Of a stretch of DNA of 64,000 nucleotides, positions 9,213 through 17,484 are shown piece after piece. The translations under genes and the position numbers were made by a program. The stretch comes from Puccinia triticina (taxonomy: Eukaryota; Basidiomycota; Pucciniomycetes; Pucciniales; Pucciniaceae). The first letter of the stretch is position 1; each line of letters begins with the position of its first letter. The notes beneath the pieces are model-generated. The model was not told the origin of the DNA and did no database searches. It worked only from the letters and a program-made list of their open reading frames with translations. Location: contig NC_070573.1 of the NCBI RefSeq assembly GCF_026914185.1, forward strand, positions 992,001 through 1,056,000, read 5' to 3'.

Positions 9213-11366
9213 ATGGCCGACATTGCGGCAGAAGCTTTGGGAGCCGTTGGTGCACGGCGCGTGAAGATAAAGCCTCAGGACAAGGGCTTGTGTTTCGACG
9301 GCACGCACGTCGAGCGTTTCTTGGCGGACTACCAGCTGTCTGCCGATTTGGATGGCGCGTCGGAGTTTGATATGGCGCAGCAAGTACGGTTTTTTGTGCG
9401 CAAATCTGAAGTCAAGGATGTACTGGAGACTCTCAATGGCTATGATCCTCCGAATTGGAAATCTCTCAAGGCGGCCATGGTTGCGTATTGGGGGCAGGTT
9501 GATACGGCGCGCTTTACTCTTCCGGACTTGGAGGCGCTGGTGCAGTCGTGGATCTCGAAAGGAGGAGTCACGTCTGTCGTGGATTATCAGGATTTCCGTC
9601 GTGTTTGGGAGCCAATTCAGTCGTACCTCCTCCGCAAGGCTCACATCGACTCAGTGGAGGAAGTGCGAACTCTTTACTATAGATCTCTATCGCCTGGGGT
9701 CCAGGAGCGTGTCAGGGACCATCTGATCAAGGCCAAGACAATGATCACCACCTTGGATAATCGATTTAAACTCCCGACTTTTGAGATTCTGAAGACCGCG
9801 GTCGCTGAGGTCATGAAGGGCCAAACAGCCTTGACTTTTGAGGATCCGAGGTCGTCGTCGCCAGTTTCGGGGGCTCCTTTTCAGCAGTCAAACGATATCA
9901 TGCAGAAAATTGAGCAGGATCGCCGACCTAAAGCCCCCGCAACATCTGAAAACCCTCCTGTCACCGTTGATGATATCTCTAAGATGCTTCAGTCCTTCGA
10001 GCAACGGATCAAGAAGAAGTTTTCGAGCGCCGCGGTTCCTTCTGGAGGCGCGTCTTCATTGAAGGAGCGCGGTCCTATGGTTTGTTACTATTGCCACCGT
10101 GAAGGCCATGGGACTGGACGTTGTTTTGAGTTAAAAAAAGATAAGGAAGCAAATCTCGTGGAACAAAAGGGCAATAACTTTTTCTTGCCCAACGGGGCGC
10201 TGATTCCTTTTGATTCCTCAAGGCCGATTCGACATGTGGTCGCCTCTTTTCCCTCCCAACCATCGGCAAGTGTAGCTGCTCAGGAATTTCGAGCAGCGTG
10301 TGGTTCTTTGAATCCTTGGTATCCCCCGGCGGTTTCTTCTCAGACCTTTTCTGGAACGTACGAGGCCGATCCTGCGCGACGCAAGCATGAAGCGCCCAGA
10401 CCCTACAAGGCTCCGACGGTTCCTCCTTCGGCGGCTCGGCGTCCTGCCAAGAAGGCTACGGCACCCGATGCTGGCCCAGACGCGGAGGGATCGGATATGG
10501 AGGAGGAGCTTTTTGAGCGCACTCCGGCTGCTCCACTGGCAGATTTGGTTCCTATGGAGGATGTCCCTGCAGAATCGCCAGCCAAGCCTCCAACCATATC
10601 GCCGAAGGTCCGTTTTGAGCGCGGAGTTACCAAGGACCATCCAAACGCGGTTGAAGGAATGCTCAAGAAGGTCTTTGATTTGTTGGTGCCTAACGTTACG
10701 GTTTCGGAGCTCCTTGCTGTCGCCCCTTCCGTCGCGGAAGGAATGAAGAAATGGGTTTCTCGTCGGCGTGTCGAGATCGGGTCGGAGGAGTTGAAGGTGT
10801 CATCCGGGACATTGGCGGAGGGTTTGGAGACCGCCGGCAATGGTTTCGAGCCGCGACTGTATTCGTGTCCGTTGGGTTATTTGGCATGTCTGGCTGGCGA
10901 TGAGGAGAGTAACGTCTCTCCTTTAGTGGATTCTGGATCTCAGCTAAATTTGATCTCTGATGCCATGGCTAACAAACTCAATATTAGCCCGCGAGTTAAC
11001 TTCACCTCGGCGGTCTACGGGATTGGCAACCAGGCTTGCGAGCTGGTCGGAATAGCAGAGGACGTACATCTTCGAATTGGGAAGTCAGTCTCAGGACCGT
11101 GCCATTTTTGGATAACCCGGATGGAAGGGCCAATGATTCTGGGACGGCCCTTCCTCATGGACTTCGACGCTACTCTCAGTTTTTTGGCAGACCACGGCGA
11201 GCGCATTTTGCTTCCGGATTCAACGGGAAGACGGATCGAGCTGTCTCTTTGTTCGACTAGTGTTGGGCGCTGGGAGCGCGATTTCCCAGGCCAAGGCAAG
11301 AAGGCGATCCTTACTCGGAAGGGAAAGGCTCGCGATGACCCAATCAAGGGTCATCATTTTTTATGA
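9213..11366 (+). CDS. Gag-protease polyprotein of the Ty3-type element
   Basis: The first in-frame ATG is at 9213 (MADIAAEALG), giving 717 residues. The N-terminal ~280 residues are capsid/nucleocapsid-like and rich in charged and coiled stretches. A CCHC zinc knuckle (CYYCHREGHGTGRC) starts near residue 291, followed by a Pro/Ala-rich linker. A retroviral-type aspartic protease has its active site VDSGS at residue 573 and the second conserved motif ILGRPFL near 643. Having protease at the Gag C-terminus means it is made with every Gag, not only with Pol. The ORF ends TTTTTATGA, with its TGA overlapping the ATG of Pol in the -1 frame. Gag would form the cytoplasmic particle in which reverse transcription occurs. 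Confidence 0.92.
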   Translation: MADIAAEALGAVGARRVKIKPQDKGLCFDGTHVERFLADYQLSADLDGASEFDMAQQVRFFVRKSEVKDVLETLNGYDPPNWKSLKAAMVAYWGQVDTARFTLPDLEALVQSWISKGGVTSVVDYQDFRRVWEPIQSYLLRKAHIDSVEEVRTLYYRSLSPGVQERVRDHLIKAKTMITTLDNRFKLPTFEILKTAVAEVMKGQTALTFEDPRSSSPVSGAPFQQSNDIMQKIEQDRRPKAPATSENPPVTVDDISKMLQSFEQRIKKKFSSAAVPSGGASSLKERGPMVCYYCHREGHGTGRCFELKKDKEANLVEQKGNNFFLPNGALIPFDSSRPIRHVVASFPSQPSASVAAQEFRAACGSLNPWYPPAVSSQTFSGTYEADPARRKHEAPRPYKAPTVPPSAARRPAKKATAPDAGPDAEGSDMEEELFERTPAAPLADLVPMEDVPAESPAKPPTISPKVRFERGVTKDHPNAVEGMLKKVFDLLVPNVTVSELLAVAPSVAEGMKKWVSRRRVEIGSEELKVSSGTLAEGLETAGNGFEPRLYSCPLGYLACLAGDEESNVSPLVDSGSQLNLISDAMANKLNISPRVNFTSAVYGIGNQACELVGIAEDVHLRIGKSVSGPCHFWITRMEGPMILGRPFLMDFDATLSFLADHGERILLPDSTGRRIELSLCSTSVGRWERDFPGQGKKAILTRKGKARDDPIKGHHFL

Positions 11367-11430
11367 GTCAAGTTGATTCAGAAAGCGGCCGAGTTAATGT
11401 AGAACCTCGCCCTCGCGCCGCTGAATCAAC
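11357..11430 (+). promoter_or_regulatory. Programmed -1 ribosomal frameshift signal between Gag-PR and Pol
   Basis: The heptamer T TTT TTA (11357-11363) lies in the Gag frame exactly as X XXY YYZ requires, directly before the Gag TGA (11364-11366). After an 8-nt spacer a stem begins: GTTGATTCA (11372-11380) pairs with TGAATCAAC (11422-11430), and inside it GCGGC (11385-11389) pairs with GCCGC (11417-11421). CGAG/CTCG can pair further in the loop. Slippage back by one base continues into the Pol frame, giving a Gag-Pol fusion. The ATGA overlap would also allow termination-reinitiation. Confidence 0.85.
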
Positions 11431-14400
11431 TCATTTTCAAGAGGTTCACTGGCCCTACTCTCCTTCTTATTGTCATCAGGTTTCAGAAAATATCAACTCA
11501 CAAAAACACTTAAATAAGCATCAAAAACCCAAAAACATTTCGGTTTCCTTCGGCTCTGGTGTTTCTTCGACTCTTCCTTCTTCTTTTGTTCTTGACTACG
11601 CCTCTGGATCAAGGCAGACTTCCGGCGAGAACAGTATTTTGGCGCGGGGTAAATGGGAGGAATCAGGGTATCTGCGGAGGCCGGGAGGATTAAAAGTAAG
11701 TTCCTCCCAATTGTGCACCTCCGGGCACGATGCCGCTTCTTCGTCAAAAACTCTACCGTGCGCCACAGTCGTGAGCCCCACCCAAAATTCTTTCCATTCC
11801 TATACGCCAGGTGGTCTTTCAACCTTTCCGGCACGTCTCCGAAAGGAGAATAATCTACTAGTTCAAACCCGCCTCCGCAATGAGGGAAAACTAGACTCTT
11901 CTATACTGGATTCTCTCCGTGATGAGGGTAAACTACATCTCCTGGATTTTGAGGGCGAGGCGAGTGAGGAGGAAAGGTTTGCTCCGCGGAGGCCGGGAGG
12001 ATTAGAAGTAAGTACCTCCCGATTGTGCACCTCCGGGCTCTACTACGCGTCGTCGTTAGCATTACATGCCACTTCTGTGAGCCGCCCCCTTGGTTCTGGT
12101 TTCCTCACATCCTTAGGCTTTGGCAAGGCGGATTTGGAGCGTTGGCTTCGCAACGAGGGGAAGCGTTTGTTATGGGAGATAGCGGGTGATGGAGGTGTGG
12201 TGGGATTTGGTCCACCGTGGAGGCAGTTTGGTGTAGAAGTAAGTTCCACCCAATTGTGCACCTCCGGGCAAGATGCCGCTCCGCCTTCAAAAACTCTACT
12301 TCGTGCCACATTCGTGAGCAAAGCGCCGGCTGCTTCTTTCACCTTCGCAGAAAAGGCCCCTTTCGAGAGTCCTGCGGAGCATCGAACGTGGCGGATGTTG
12401 AATTCGGGGCTCTGCTTTAGATCTCAGTGCGCGCTGGCGGAATCTTGGCGCCAGGGAGGTTATCTGACTTTGGCGGCCAAGTACAAACCGGTGTCTAAGA
12501 AGATTAAGCCGATTAACTCTCCAATGCCGCAAGGATTAAATCCCCCGCTTCGTCGACCACCCCTTTCACGTGACCCTTACCAGGGTTTGTCTCGAGCACT
12601 AGCGGGCCCTTTTGTTCCCAGAGGACGTGTGACAGAGGAGAGGCTAGCTGTTGTTAATTTCGGACCGGACGGCTGGTTGTGGCCGGATGAACTCGATTTG
12701 ATCAAGAACGTGCTGGCGGAGCGCAACAAGTCCATTGCCTTTACGGAAGCGGAGCGGGGGTTGCTCAAAGAATCTTACGGCCTTCCCTATATCATCCCAG
12801 TAGTTGAGCACGAGCCCTGGCAGAAGAAAAGGATTCCTATTCCTGCGGCTAAACTCGATGAGTTCATTCGGCTCATACGGGAGCGTGTGAAAAATGGTCT
12901 GTACGAGCAGTCGACGTCTACTTACTCTAGCCCCGTCTTTTGCGTGCTTAAGAGCAACGGTAAATTGCGTGTTGTTCACGACCTCCAGCCCTTGAATAAA
13001 GTGACTATCAAAGACTCAGGAGTACCTCCCGCCACTGAGGAATTCGTGGAATCTTTCGCCGGTCGAGCATGCTACGGGTTGGGCAATATTATGGGCGGCT
13101 ACGACGAGCGTGCCTTGGATCCCATCTCCCTCCCTCTTACGACTTTTGATACTCCTCTCGGCCGGTTTCAGCTCACGCGTCTACCTCAGGGCGCTACTAA
13201 TTCCGTCGCAGTGTATCAGGCGCAAATGGTCTGGATACTGCAGGATGAAATCCCCGATCACGCAGGGATTTTTATTGATGATGGGGGTATTAAGGGCCCG
13301 GCTTCTGACTATGATAACGAGACGCTTCCCTGGCACCGCGGGATTCGACGGTTCATTTGGGAATACGCGACCACGCTGGAAAGAATCCTTTTTTGGATCA
13401 AGGAGAGCGGGCTCACGGTGTCAGCGTCTAAACTTGCTGCCTGCGTACCCGCGCTTGAAATCGTCGGTCACGTTGTGTGCAAAGAGGGACGCAAGATGGC
13501 CGCCACAAAGGTCAACAAAATTCTCTCGTGGCCGACCCCCGTCAACGCTACTGAAGTGAGAGGTTTTCTAGGAGTCGTGGTATACGTTTGGGTCTTTATT
13601 CCCTCGTTGTCCGAAATCTGTTTACCTTTGCGCCGTTTGACAAGGAAGGACACAGACTGGATCTGGTCGGCCGAGTGTGAAGCGGCATTTCAGAAACTTA
13701 AGACTATTGTGGGTAAAGACATCGTACTGGTAAAGATTGACTATGGACCCGCGGCCGGAAAACTCAAGCTAGCCGTGGACTCCAGCTTTCATGCTGCGGG
13801 CGCAGTACTCACTCAGGAAGACGCGAATGGCCTCGATCGACCAGCTTTGTACGAATCCCTCTTATTCTCCGATGTTGAGTCACGATACTCGCAACCCAAG
13901 CTTGAGTTATGCGGCGTGGCAAGAATTTTAAAGAAGCTTCAAGTGGTCCTTTGGGGGCAGCACTTTCAGCTGCTCGTGGATGCACAGTCGCTAATCCAGA
14001 TGATTAATGCCCCCAGCCTTCCGAATGCCCCGATGACTCGATGGGTTTCGTTTATCCAGCTGTTTTCATTTGATATCGTGCACAGACCCGGCAAGACGTT
14101 CACAATGCCGGACGGACTGTCTCGGCGCCCTATGGAGGACGGCGAAGAAGTACCTGAGTCAGATTTCGATGAGGAGGAGGCTCTCATCCACCCTCGACGC
14201 GTAAGCGCTGCAAGCGCCCAGGACGTCTACTCGGGCTATCAGGAGGGTTTTTGGCGTACACTGGAAAGTTTCTTAGCTACCCTGCAGAAGCCTAGCGCGA
14301 TGAATGCTAAAGAATTTCGTGCCTTAAAGCGTAAATCATCCGAGTTCTTCCTACAAGCGGGAAGGTTGATGAAGCGAGCCTCTCCGTTGCCCAAAATAGT

Positions 14401-15505
14401 TGTCACCATCCCATCAAGACAGGACGCGATTCTGACTAAGCTCCATGAAGATTTAGGCCATCGGGGCGTGGTCGAAACTTATCGACGAGTCTCTGAACGA
14501 TTCTGGTGGCCAGCGTTGAAGCAAACAGTGACGAAGTGGTGTCAAAGCTGCGATGCGTGCCAAAAGAAGGATCTTCGGCGGCCGCAGGAGGTACATTACC
14601 CCACTGGCGAATCCACTGTTTTCGGCCGCGTCTCGATGGACGCGGTGCACCTGAAGGCCAGCGGCGCGAAGTACCTCATCATCGCAAGGGACGATTTTTC
14701 GGGCTGGGTCGAAGCGAAGATCCTTAACAATTTAACGTCTGAGGCGGTTGCCGCTTTCCTACACGAACATTGGACCATGCGTTATGGCTTAGCGCAATCC
14801 TATTCCACTGACGGAGGCTCCGAGTTTGGTGGAGCCCTGGCTGACATGTTACGCAAACTACCTGGGCAACATCGAGTTTCTACCCCTTACTACCCGGAGG
14901 GTCAGGGAATGGTCGAGCATGGCCATGGACCTCTTAAGGCCGCGCTAGTGAAACTTGCTGGCGAGAGCGGCAAGAACTGTAGACGATTCCTACCGCTGGT
15001 TTTGTTCGCGGACCAAATTTCAACTAAGCGAAGCACTGGCTACTCTCCGTATGAACTGGTCTTTGGTCAGCGTGCGGTCCTTCCGCTAGACTTGGAAATT
15101 GAATCCTACTTAGGGGTGGACTGGGAAAGTGTACAGGACACCACCGATCTACTAGTGGCGCGTTCTAGGCAATTGGAGCGCAGCGAAGAGACCCGTGAGA
15201 AGGCGTATCAACAAATGATGGAGTCAAGAGGCGAAGCTGTTCGGTACTGGGAGGAGAAGCACGCAGGCCAAAGGCGAGCTCCTCTGAAGACTGGCGATTT
15301 GGTTTTGGCATACAACCGTTCCCTCGAGATCCAGTGGGGTCAGCTCTTCGCGCACAGATGGAACGGTCTGTATCGCGTCGTGAAACAAGTACGAGGCGGG
15401 TCCTACGTGTTGGCTGAGTTGGATGGCGTCGAACTCAAGCGGCGCTTCGCCGGGGACCAGGTGAAGAAATATTATGGTCGCGGAGGCATTGGGGAACAAA
15501 AGTAA
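11363..15505 (+). CDS. Pol polyprotein (RT, RNase H, integrase) of the Ty3-type element
   Basis: 1,380 residues if counted from ATG 11363; expected to be made as Gag-Pol by frameshift. The first ~380 residues are an unusual extension holding three repeats (RRPGGLKVSSSQLCTSG, RRPGGLEVSTSRLCTSG, WRQFGVEVSSTQLCTSG). RT follows, with FCVLKSNGKLRVVHDLQ, LTRLPQGATNSVA and the FIDD motif at residues 637-640. At motif A the catalytic Asp is replaced by Asn at residue 575 (GLGNIMGGYD; codon AAT at 13085-13087). RNase H starts at KLAVDSSFHAAGAVL. Integrase has an HHCC finger (HEDLGHRG...WCQSCDACQ) and catalytic Asp1093, Asp1150 and Glu1185, then a GPY/F-like module (RWNGLYRVVKQV). There is no chromodomain. 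The RT change should abolish polymerase activity; other domains look intact. Confidence 0.93.
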   Translation: MSQVDSESGRVNVEPRPRAAESTHFQEVHWPYSPSYCHQVSENINSQKHLNKHQKPKNISVSFGSGVSSTLPSSFVLDYASGSRQTSGENSILARGKWEESGYLRRPGGLKVSSSQLCTSGHDAASSSKTLPCATVVSPTQNSFHSYTPGGLSTFPARLRKENNLLVQTRLRNEGKLDSSILDSLRDEGKLHLLDFEGEASEEERFAPRRPGGLEVSTSRLCTSGLYYASSLALHATSVSRPLGSGFLTSLGFGKADLERWLRNEGKRLLWEIAGDGGVVGFGPPWRQFGVEVSSTQLCTSGQDAAPPSKTLLRATFVSKAPAASFTFAEKAPFESPAEHRTWRMLNSGLCFRSQCALAESWRQGGYLTLAAKYKPVSKKIKPINSPMPQGLNPPLRRPPLSRDPYQGLSRALAGPFVPRGRVTEERLAVVNFGPDGWLWPDELDLIKNVLAERNKSIAFTEAERGLLKESYGLPYIIPVVEHEPWQKKRIPIPAAKLDEFIRLIRERVKNGLYEQSTSTYSSPVFCVLKSNGKLRVVHDLQPLNKVTIKDSGVPPATEEFVESFAGRACYGLGNIMGGYDERALDPISLPLTTFDTPLGRFQLTRLPQGATNSVAVYQAQMVWILQDEIPDHAGIFIDDGGIKGPASDYDNETLPWHRGIRRFIWEYATTLERILFWIKESGLTVSASKLAACVPALEIVGHVVCKEGRKMAATKVNKILSWPTPVNATEVRGFLGVVVYVWVFIPSLSEICLPLRRLTRKDTDWIWSAECEAAFQKLKTIVGKDIVLVKIDYGPAAGKLKLAVDSSFHAAGAVLTQEDANGLDRPALYESLLFSDVESRYSQPKLELCGVARILKKLQVVLWGQHFQLLVDAQSLIQMINAPSLPNAPMTRWVSFIQLFSFDIVHRPGKTFTMPDGLSRRPMEDGEEVPESDFDEEEALIHPRRVSAASAQDVYSGYQEGFWRTLESFLATLQKPSAMNAKEFRALKRKSSEFFLQAGRLMKRASPLPKIVVTIPSRQDAILTKLHEDLGHRGVVETYRRVSERFWWPALKQTVTKWCQSCDACQKKDLRRPQEVHYPTGESTVFGRVSMDAVHLKASGAKYLIIARDDFSGWVEAKILNNLTSEAVAAFLHEHWTMRYGLAQSYSTDGGSEFGGALADMLRKLPGQHRVSTPYYPEGQGMVEHGHGPLKAALVKLAGESGKNCRRFLPLVLFADQISTKRSTGYSPYELVFGQRAVLPLDLEIESYLGVDWESVQDTTDLLVARSRQLERSEETREKAYQQMMESRGEAVRYWEEKHAGQRRAPLKTGDLVLAYNRSLEIQWGQLFAHRWNGLYRVVKQVRGGSYVLAELDGVELKRRFAGDQVKKYYGRGGIGEQK
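11673..11777 (+). repeat. Structured repeat, copy 2 (in Pol)
   Basis: CGGAGG-cc-GGGAGG, loop ATTAAAAGTAAGTT, CCTCCC-aattgtgca-CCTCCGG, then an AAAACTCTACCGTGCGCCAC tract ending TCGTGAGC. In frame it encodes RRPGGLKVSSSQLCTSG. Confidence 0.8.
11985..12083 (+). repeat. Structured repeat, copy 3 (in Pol)
   Basis: CGGAGG-cc-GGGAGG, loop ATTAGAAGTAAGTA, CCTCCC-gattgtgca-CCTCCGG. The distal part (TACTACGCG...TTAGCATTACATGCCACTT) resembles copy 1 more than copy 2. It encodes RRPGGLEVSTSRLCTSG. Confidence 0.8.
12214..12320 (+). repeat. Structured repeat, copy 4 (in Pol)
   Basis: GGAGG outer arm as in other copies, but the inner arm is TTTGGTG, facing CCACCCAA instead of GGGAGG facing CCTCCC. Both sides changed together, so the inner stem can still form. 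It encodes WRQFGVEVSSTQLCTSG. Confidence 0.8.
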
Positions 15506-15584
15506 GTTCCACCCAATAATGCACCTCCGGGCGTGATGCTCTTAGTATTTTCGAAACTCTACTTTATGCCACGCTCGTGAGCAA
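15480..15584 (+). repeat. Structured repeat, copy 5 (end of Pol and 3' leader)
   Basis: GCGGAGG, then GGGG, AAAAGTAAGTT loop, CCACCC, AATAATGCA and CCTCCGGGC, followed by TCGAAACTCTAC, TGCCACG and CTCGTGAGC. It straddles the Pol stop codon and continues into the untranslated 3' region. Confidence 0.75.
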
Positions 15585-15715
15585 CGTGGCGGCCCCTCTT
15601 TTTTCCCTTTTGTCGGCATCTGTTAGGTTCTTCCCCCTTTCCCCGGTTTTCTTTTTTCATGGCGCGCGGCGAGGAAGACGAACAGTCTAGGGACAGACTG
15701 TAAGCGTGGTGGAGA

Positions 15716-16473
15716 TGTGGTGTTCAGCCCGGTACACGCGGTGTCAAGATCAGAATACGCGGCGGTGCGCGGTTGGGTGCGCAGGGTTTCTTTTCTCCTC
15801 CATATAGTGTTGTGTCCATTTTTTTTCCCAGTTTCTTCCTTTTCTTTTGTTTCTACCACTGTCTAGTTTTGTCTTGTTTCTTATCTGCGCGTGTTGGATG
15901 GTTTAGCTGTGGGTGGGTTGGTTTTGTTTGAGTTTTGTTTTGTTTTGGTTTTTTTTCTTTTGTCTGTTTCTTTCTCTTTGTGTTTGCGGCGTGCGCGGGT
16001 GTATGATGAAGGTCCCACTGCGTGCTGCGCCCGGAGTCTAAGTTCTGGCCGAACTTAGATGATGGGACAGCATGGGAGACACTCTGAACCAGTTTTTCCA
16101 TCAGAATTCAATTGATCATTGATATTCATCACTTTCCCAAGCACTCTGAGCTTTATCTGTCCCGACGATCTGGGACACTTTCTTATCACGCACGTGGCGT
16201 TCTCTGTTGATCCCCCTCACTCTGATCCCGCCTTCCGGCGCCCCTCGACGATCTCCTCTTCCCGAATCTTCCTCATCCTTCTCAGTTTCTTTCCTCTCCC
16301 CTTTCAATAAATACAACCCCGCCGACGCGCGCTCAACGCCGTCGTAAATCAAAACCCCTCATACCTCTTCACTCTCAGATCCCCCATCCTCCTCTTCGAC
16401 CAATCCCCGGAGGGCATCCCCAAACTTTTCCCCTCCAACAACTGCTGCCGCCTGGCACGGACGGAGTTCCACA
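15716..16473 (+). repeat. 3' LTR of the Ty3-type element
   Basis: 758 bp, same length as the 5' LTR, with five differences. Each is CG to TG or CA here. A purine-rich GTGGTGGAGA precedes it as a likely plus-strand primer. Confidence 0.95.
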
Positions 16474-16960
16474 CTGGAAGAGGTAAAAGCGGAGGGAAGG
16501 GTCTCGGCAAAGGAGGTGCCAAACGTCAGTATCCTTTCCTTGCATTCATGACTATCCAGCTTCTGATATGTATCTCTTTCCTGCGCGACATTGACACATC
16601 ATCTCCTCCAGGTCATCGTAAGATCTTGCGAGACAACATCCAAGGTATCACAAAACCCGCCATTCGTCGACTTGCCCGTCAAGGAGGCGTCAAACGTATC
16701 TCTGGCTTGATTTACAAAGAAACTCGGGGAGTTCTCAAGGTGAGAGAGTGGCTCAGTTTGGTCCCTCATCTTACCCTTGGTCTTGACATCCATCATTTCT
16801 TTCCTCATTCACAAATCCAAAACCATAGATCTTCCTCGAGAACGTAATTCAAGATTTGGTCACCTACACCGAGCATGCCAAGCGCAAGACCGTCACCTCC
16901 TTGGATGTCCTCTACGCCCTCAAGCGCCAAGGGCGTACCCTCTATGGCTTCGGAGCTTGA

Positions 16961-17484
16961 AGAGCCCCCCCTGTCCACACAAGACCTGCGCCTCGCTTCA
17001 AGCTAGTTGTGATTGACCTACTTGTCGAGTTTCTCCTTATTGCTTGATTCTGTTTTAGTTTGTTGTGGTTTATTACATATTCCCTTGATATCGACATCAT
17101 GATTGAATGATGACTTCTTATTCCGGATTGGCCTCCCCAACTTCTTCTCCTACTACCCTAGCTGTGACCGTTCATCTCACTCACTCTCTTCGCAGTCTCT
17201 CCACGGCTCACCGCCGCAAGCTATTTTCAGATTTTCGATTTCACTTTGTCACGAACAACAACCAATAATTGATCAAACATACAAACAACCGATAATTGAT
17301 CAAACATAGCAGAACTCATTTCTCTTATCGCATTTCATCCCAGCAATCACACTTCATCAATAGCACCGAGGACATTCATCACCAGCGAGGGCAGAACTCA
17401 GACAAAGGGGGACTTAAACTTGGACAAAGACTCGGACAAATCATACTAGAAGTATTCTAACATCGAACAAGAAGATAGAAGGCC
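16961..17484. other. Spacer between H4 and DIRS-like element
   Basis: H4 3' region, then A/T-rich DNA. A short direct repeat (ATAATTGATCAAACATA at about 17265 and 17291) may mark an edge of the following retroelement. No gene is seen. Confidence 0.4.

Larger units (their letters stand above)
8148..16473 (+). mobile_element. Ty3-type LTR retrotransposon, structurally complete
   Basis: LTRs of 758 bp (TGTGG...CCACA) bound a Gag-protease ORF and a Pol ORF in the order RT, RNase H, integrase, which is the Ty3/Metaviridae order. It is inserted in histone H4 with a 4-bp target duplication, CCGG on the left and CTGG on the right. The primer site matches tRNA-Tyr over an unusual length. The two ORFs overlap by ATGA at a -1 frameshift signal. 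A ~100-bp structured repeat occurs five times. Both ORFs are open, but the first catalytic Asp of RT is Asn, so this copy is probably not autonomous now. Confidence 0.95.
8140..16960 (+). pseudogene. Histone H4 gene split by an LTR retrotransposon
   Basis: Coding starts ATGTCCGG at 8140-8147 and resumes at 16474 with CTGGAAGAGG; without the 8,326-bp insertion the start reads MSGRGK as in H4. Downstream exons are 16474-16524, 16612-16739 and 16829-16960, with GT-AG introns at 16525-16611 and 16740-16828. The protein keeps [27 protein letters not shown] and EHAKRKTVT, and ends at full H4 length. It differs from the nearly invariant H4 sequence at several sites: Ser in GKSGG, Gln in LARQGG, Lys in YKETR, IQDLV, TSLDVL and final Ala. 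H4 would package DNA in the nucleosome. Here the promoter and first codons are separated from the body, so no normal product is expected. The extra substitutions suggest either a minor variant or relaxed selection before or after insertion. Confidence 0.9.

Noticed and set aside
15716..16473. A protein-coding frame on the minus strand of the LTRs (82 and 78 residues)
   Set aside because: The same frames occur in both LTRs because the DNA is repeated. Low-complexity Lys/Gln/Thr composition comes from pyrimidine tracts.
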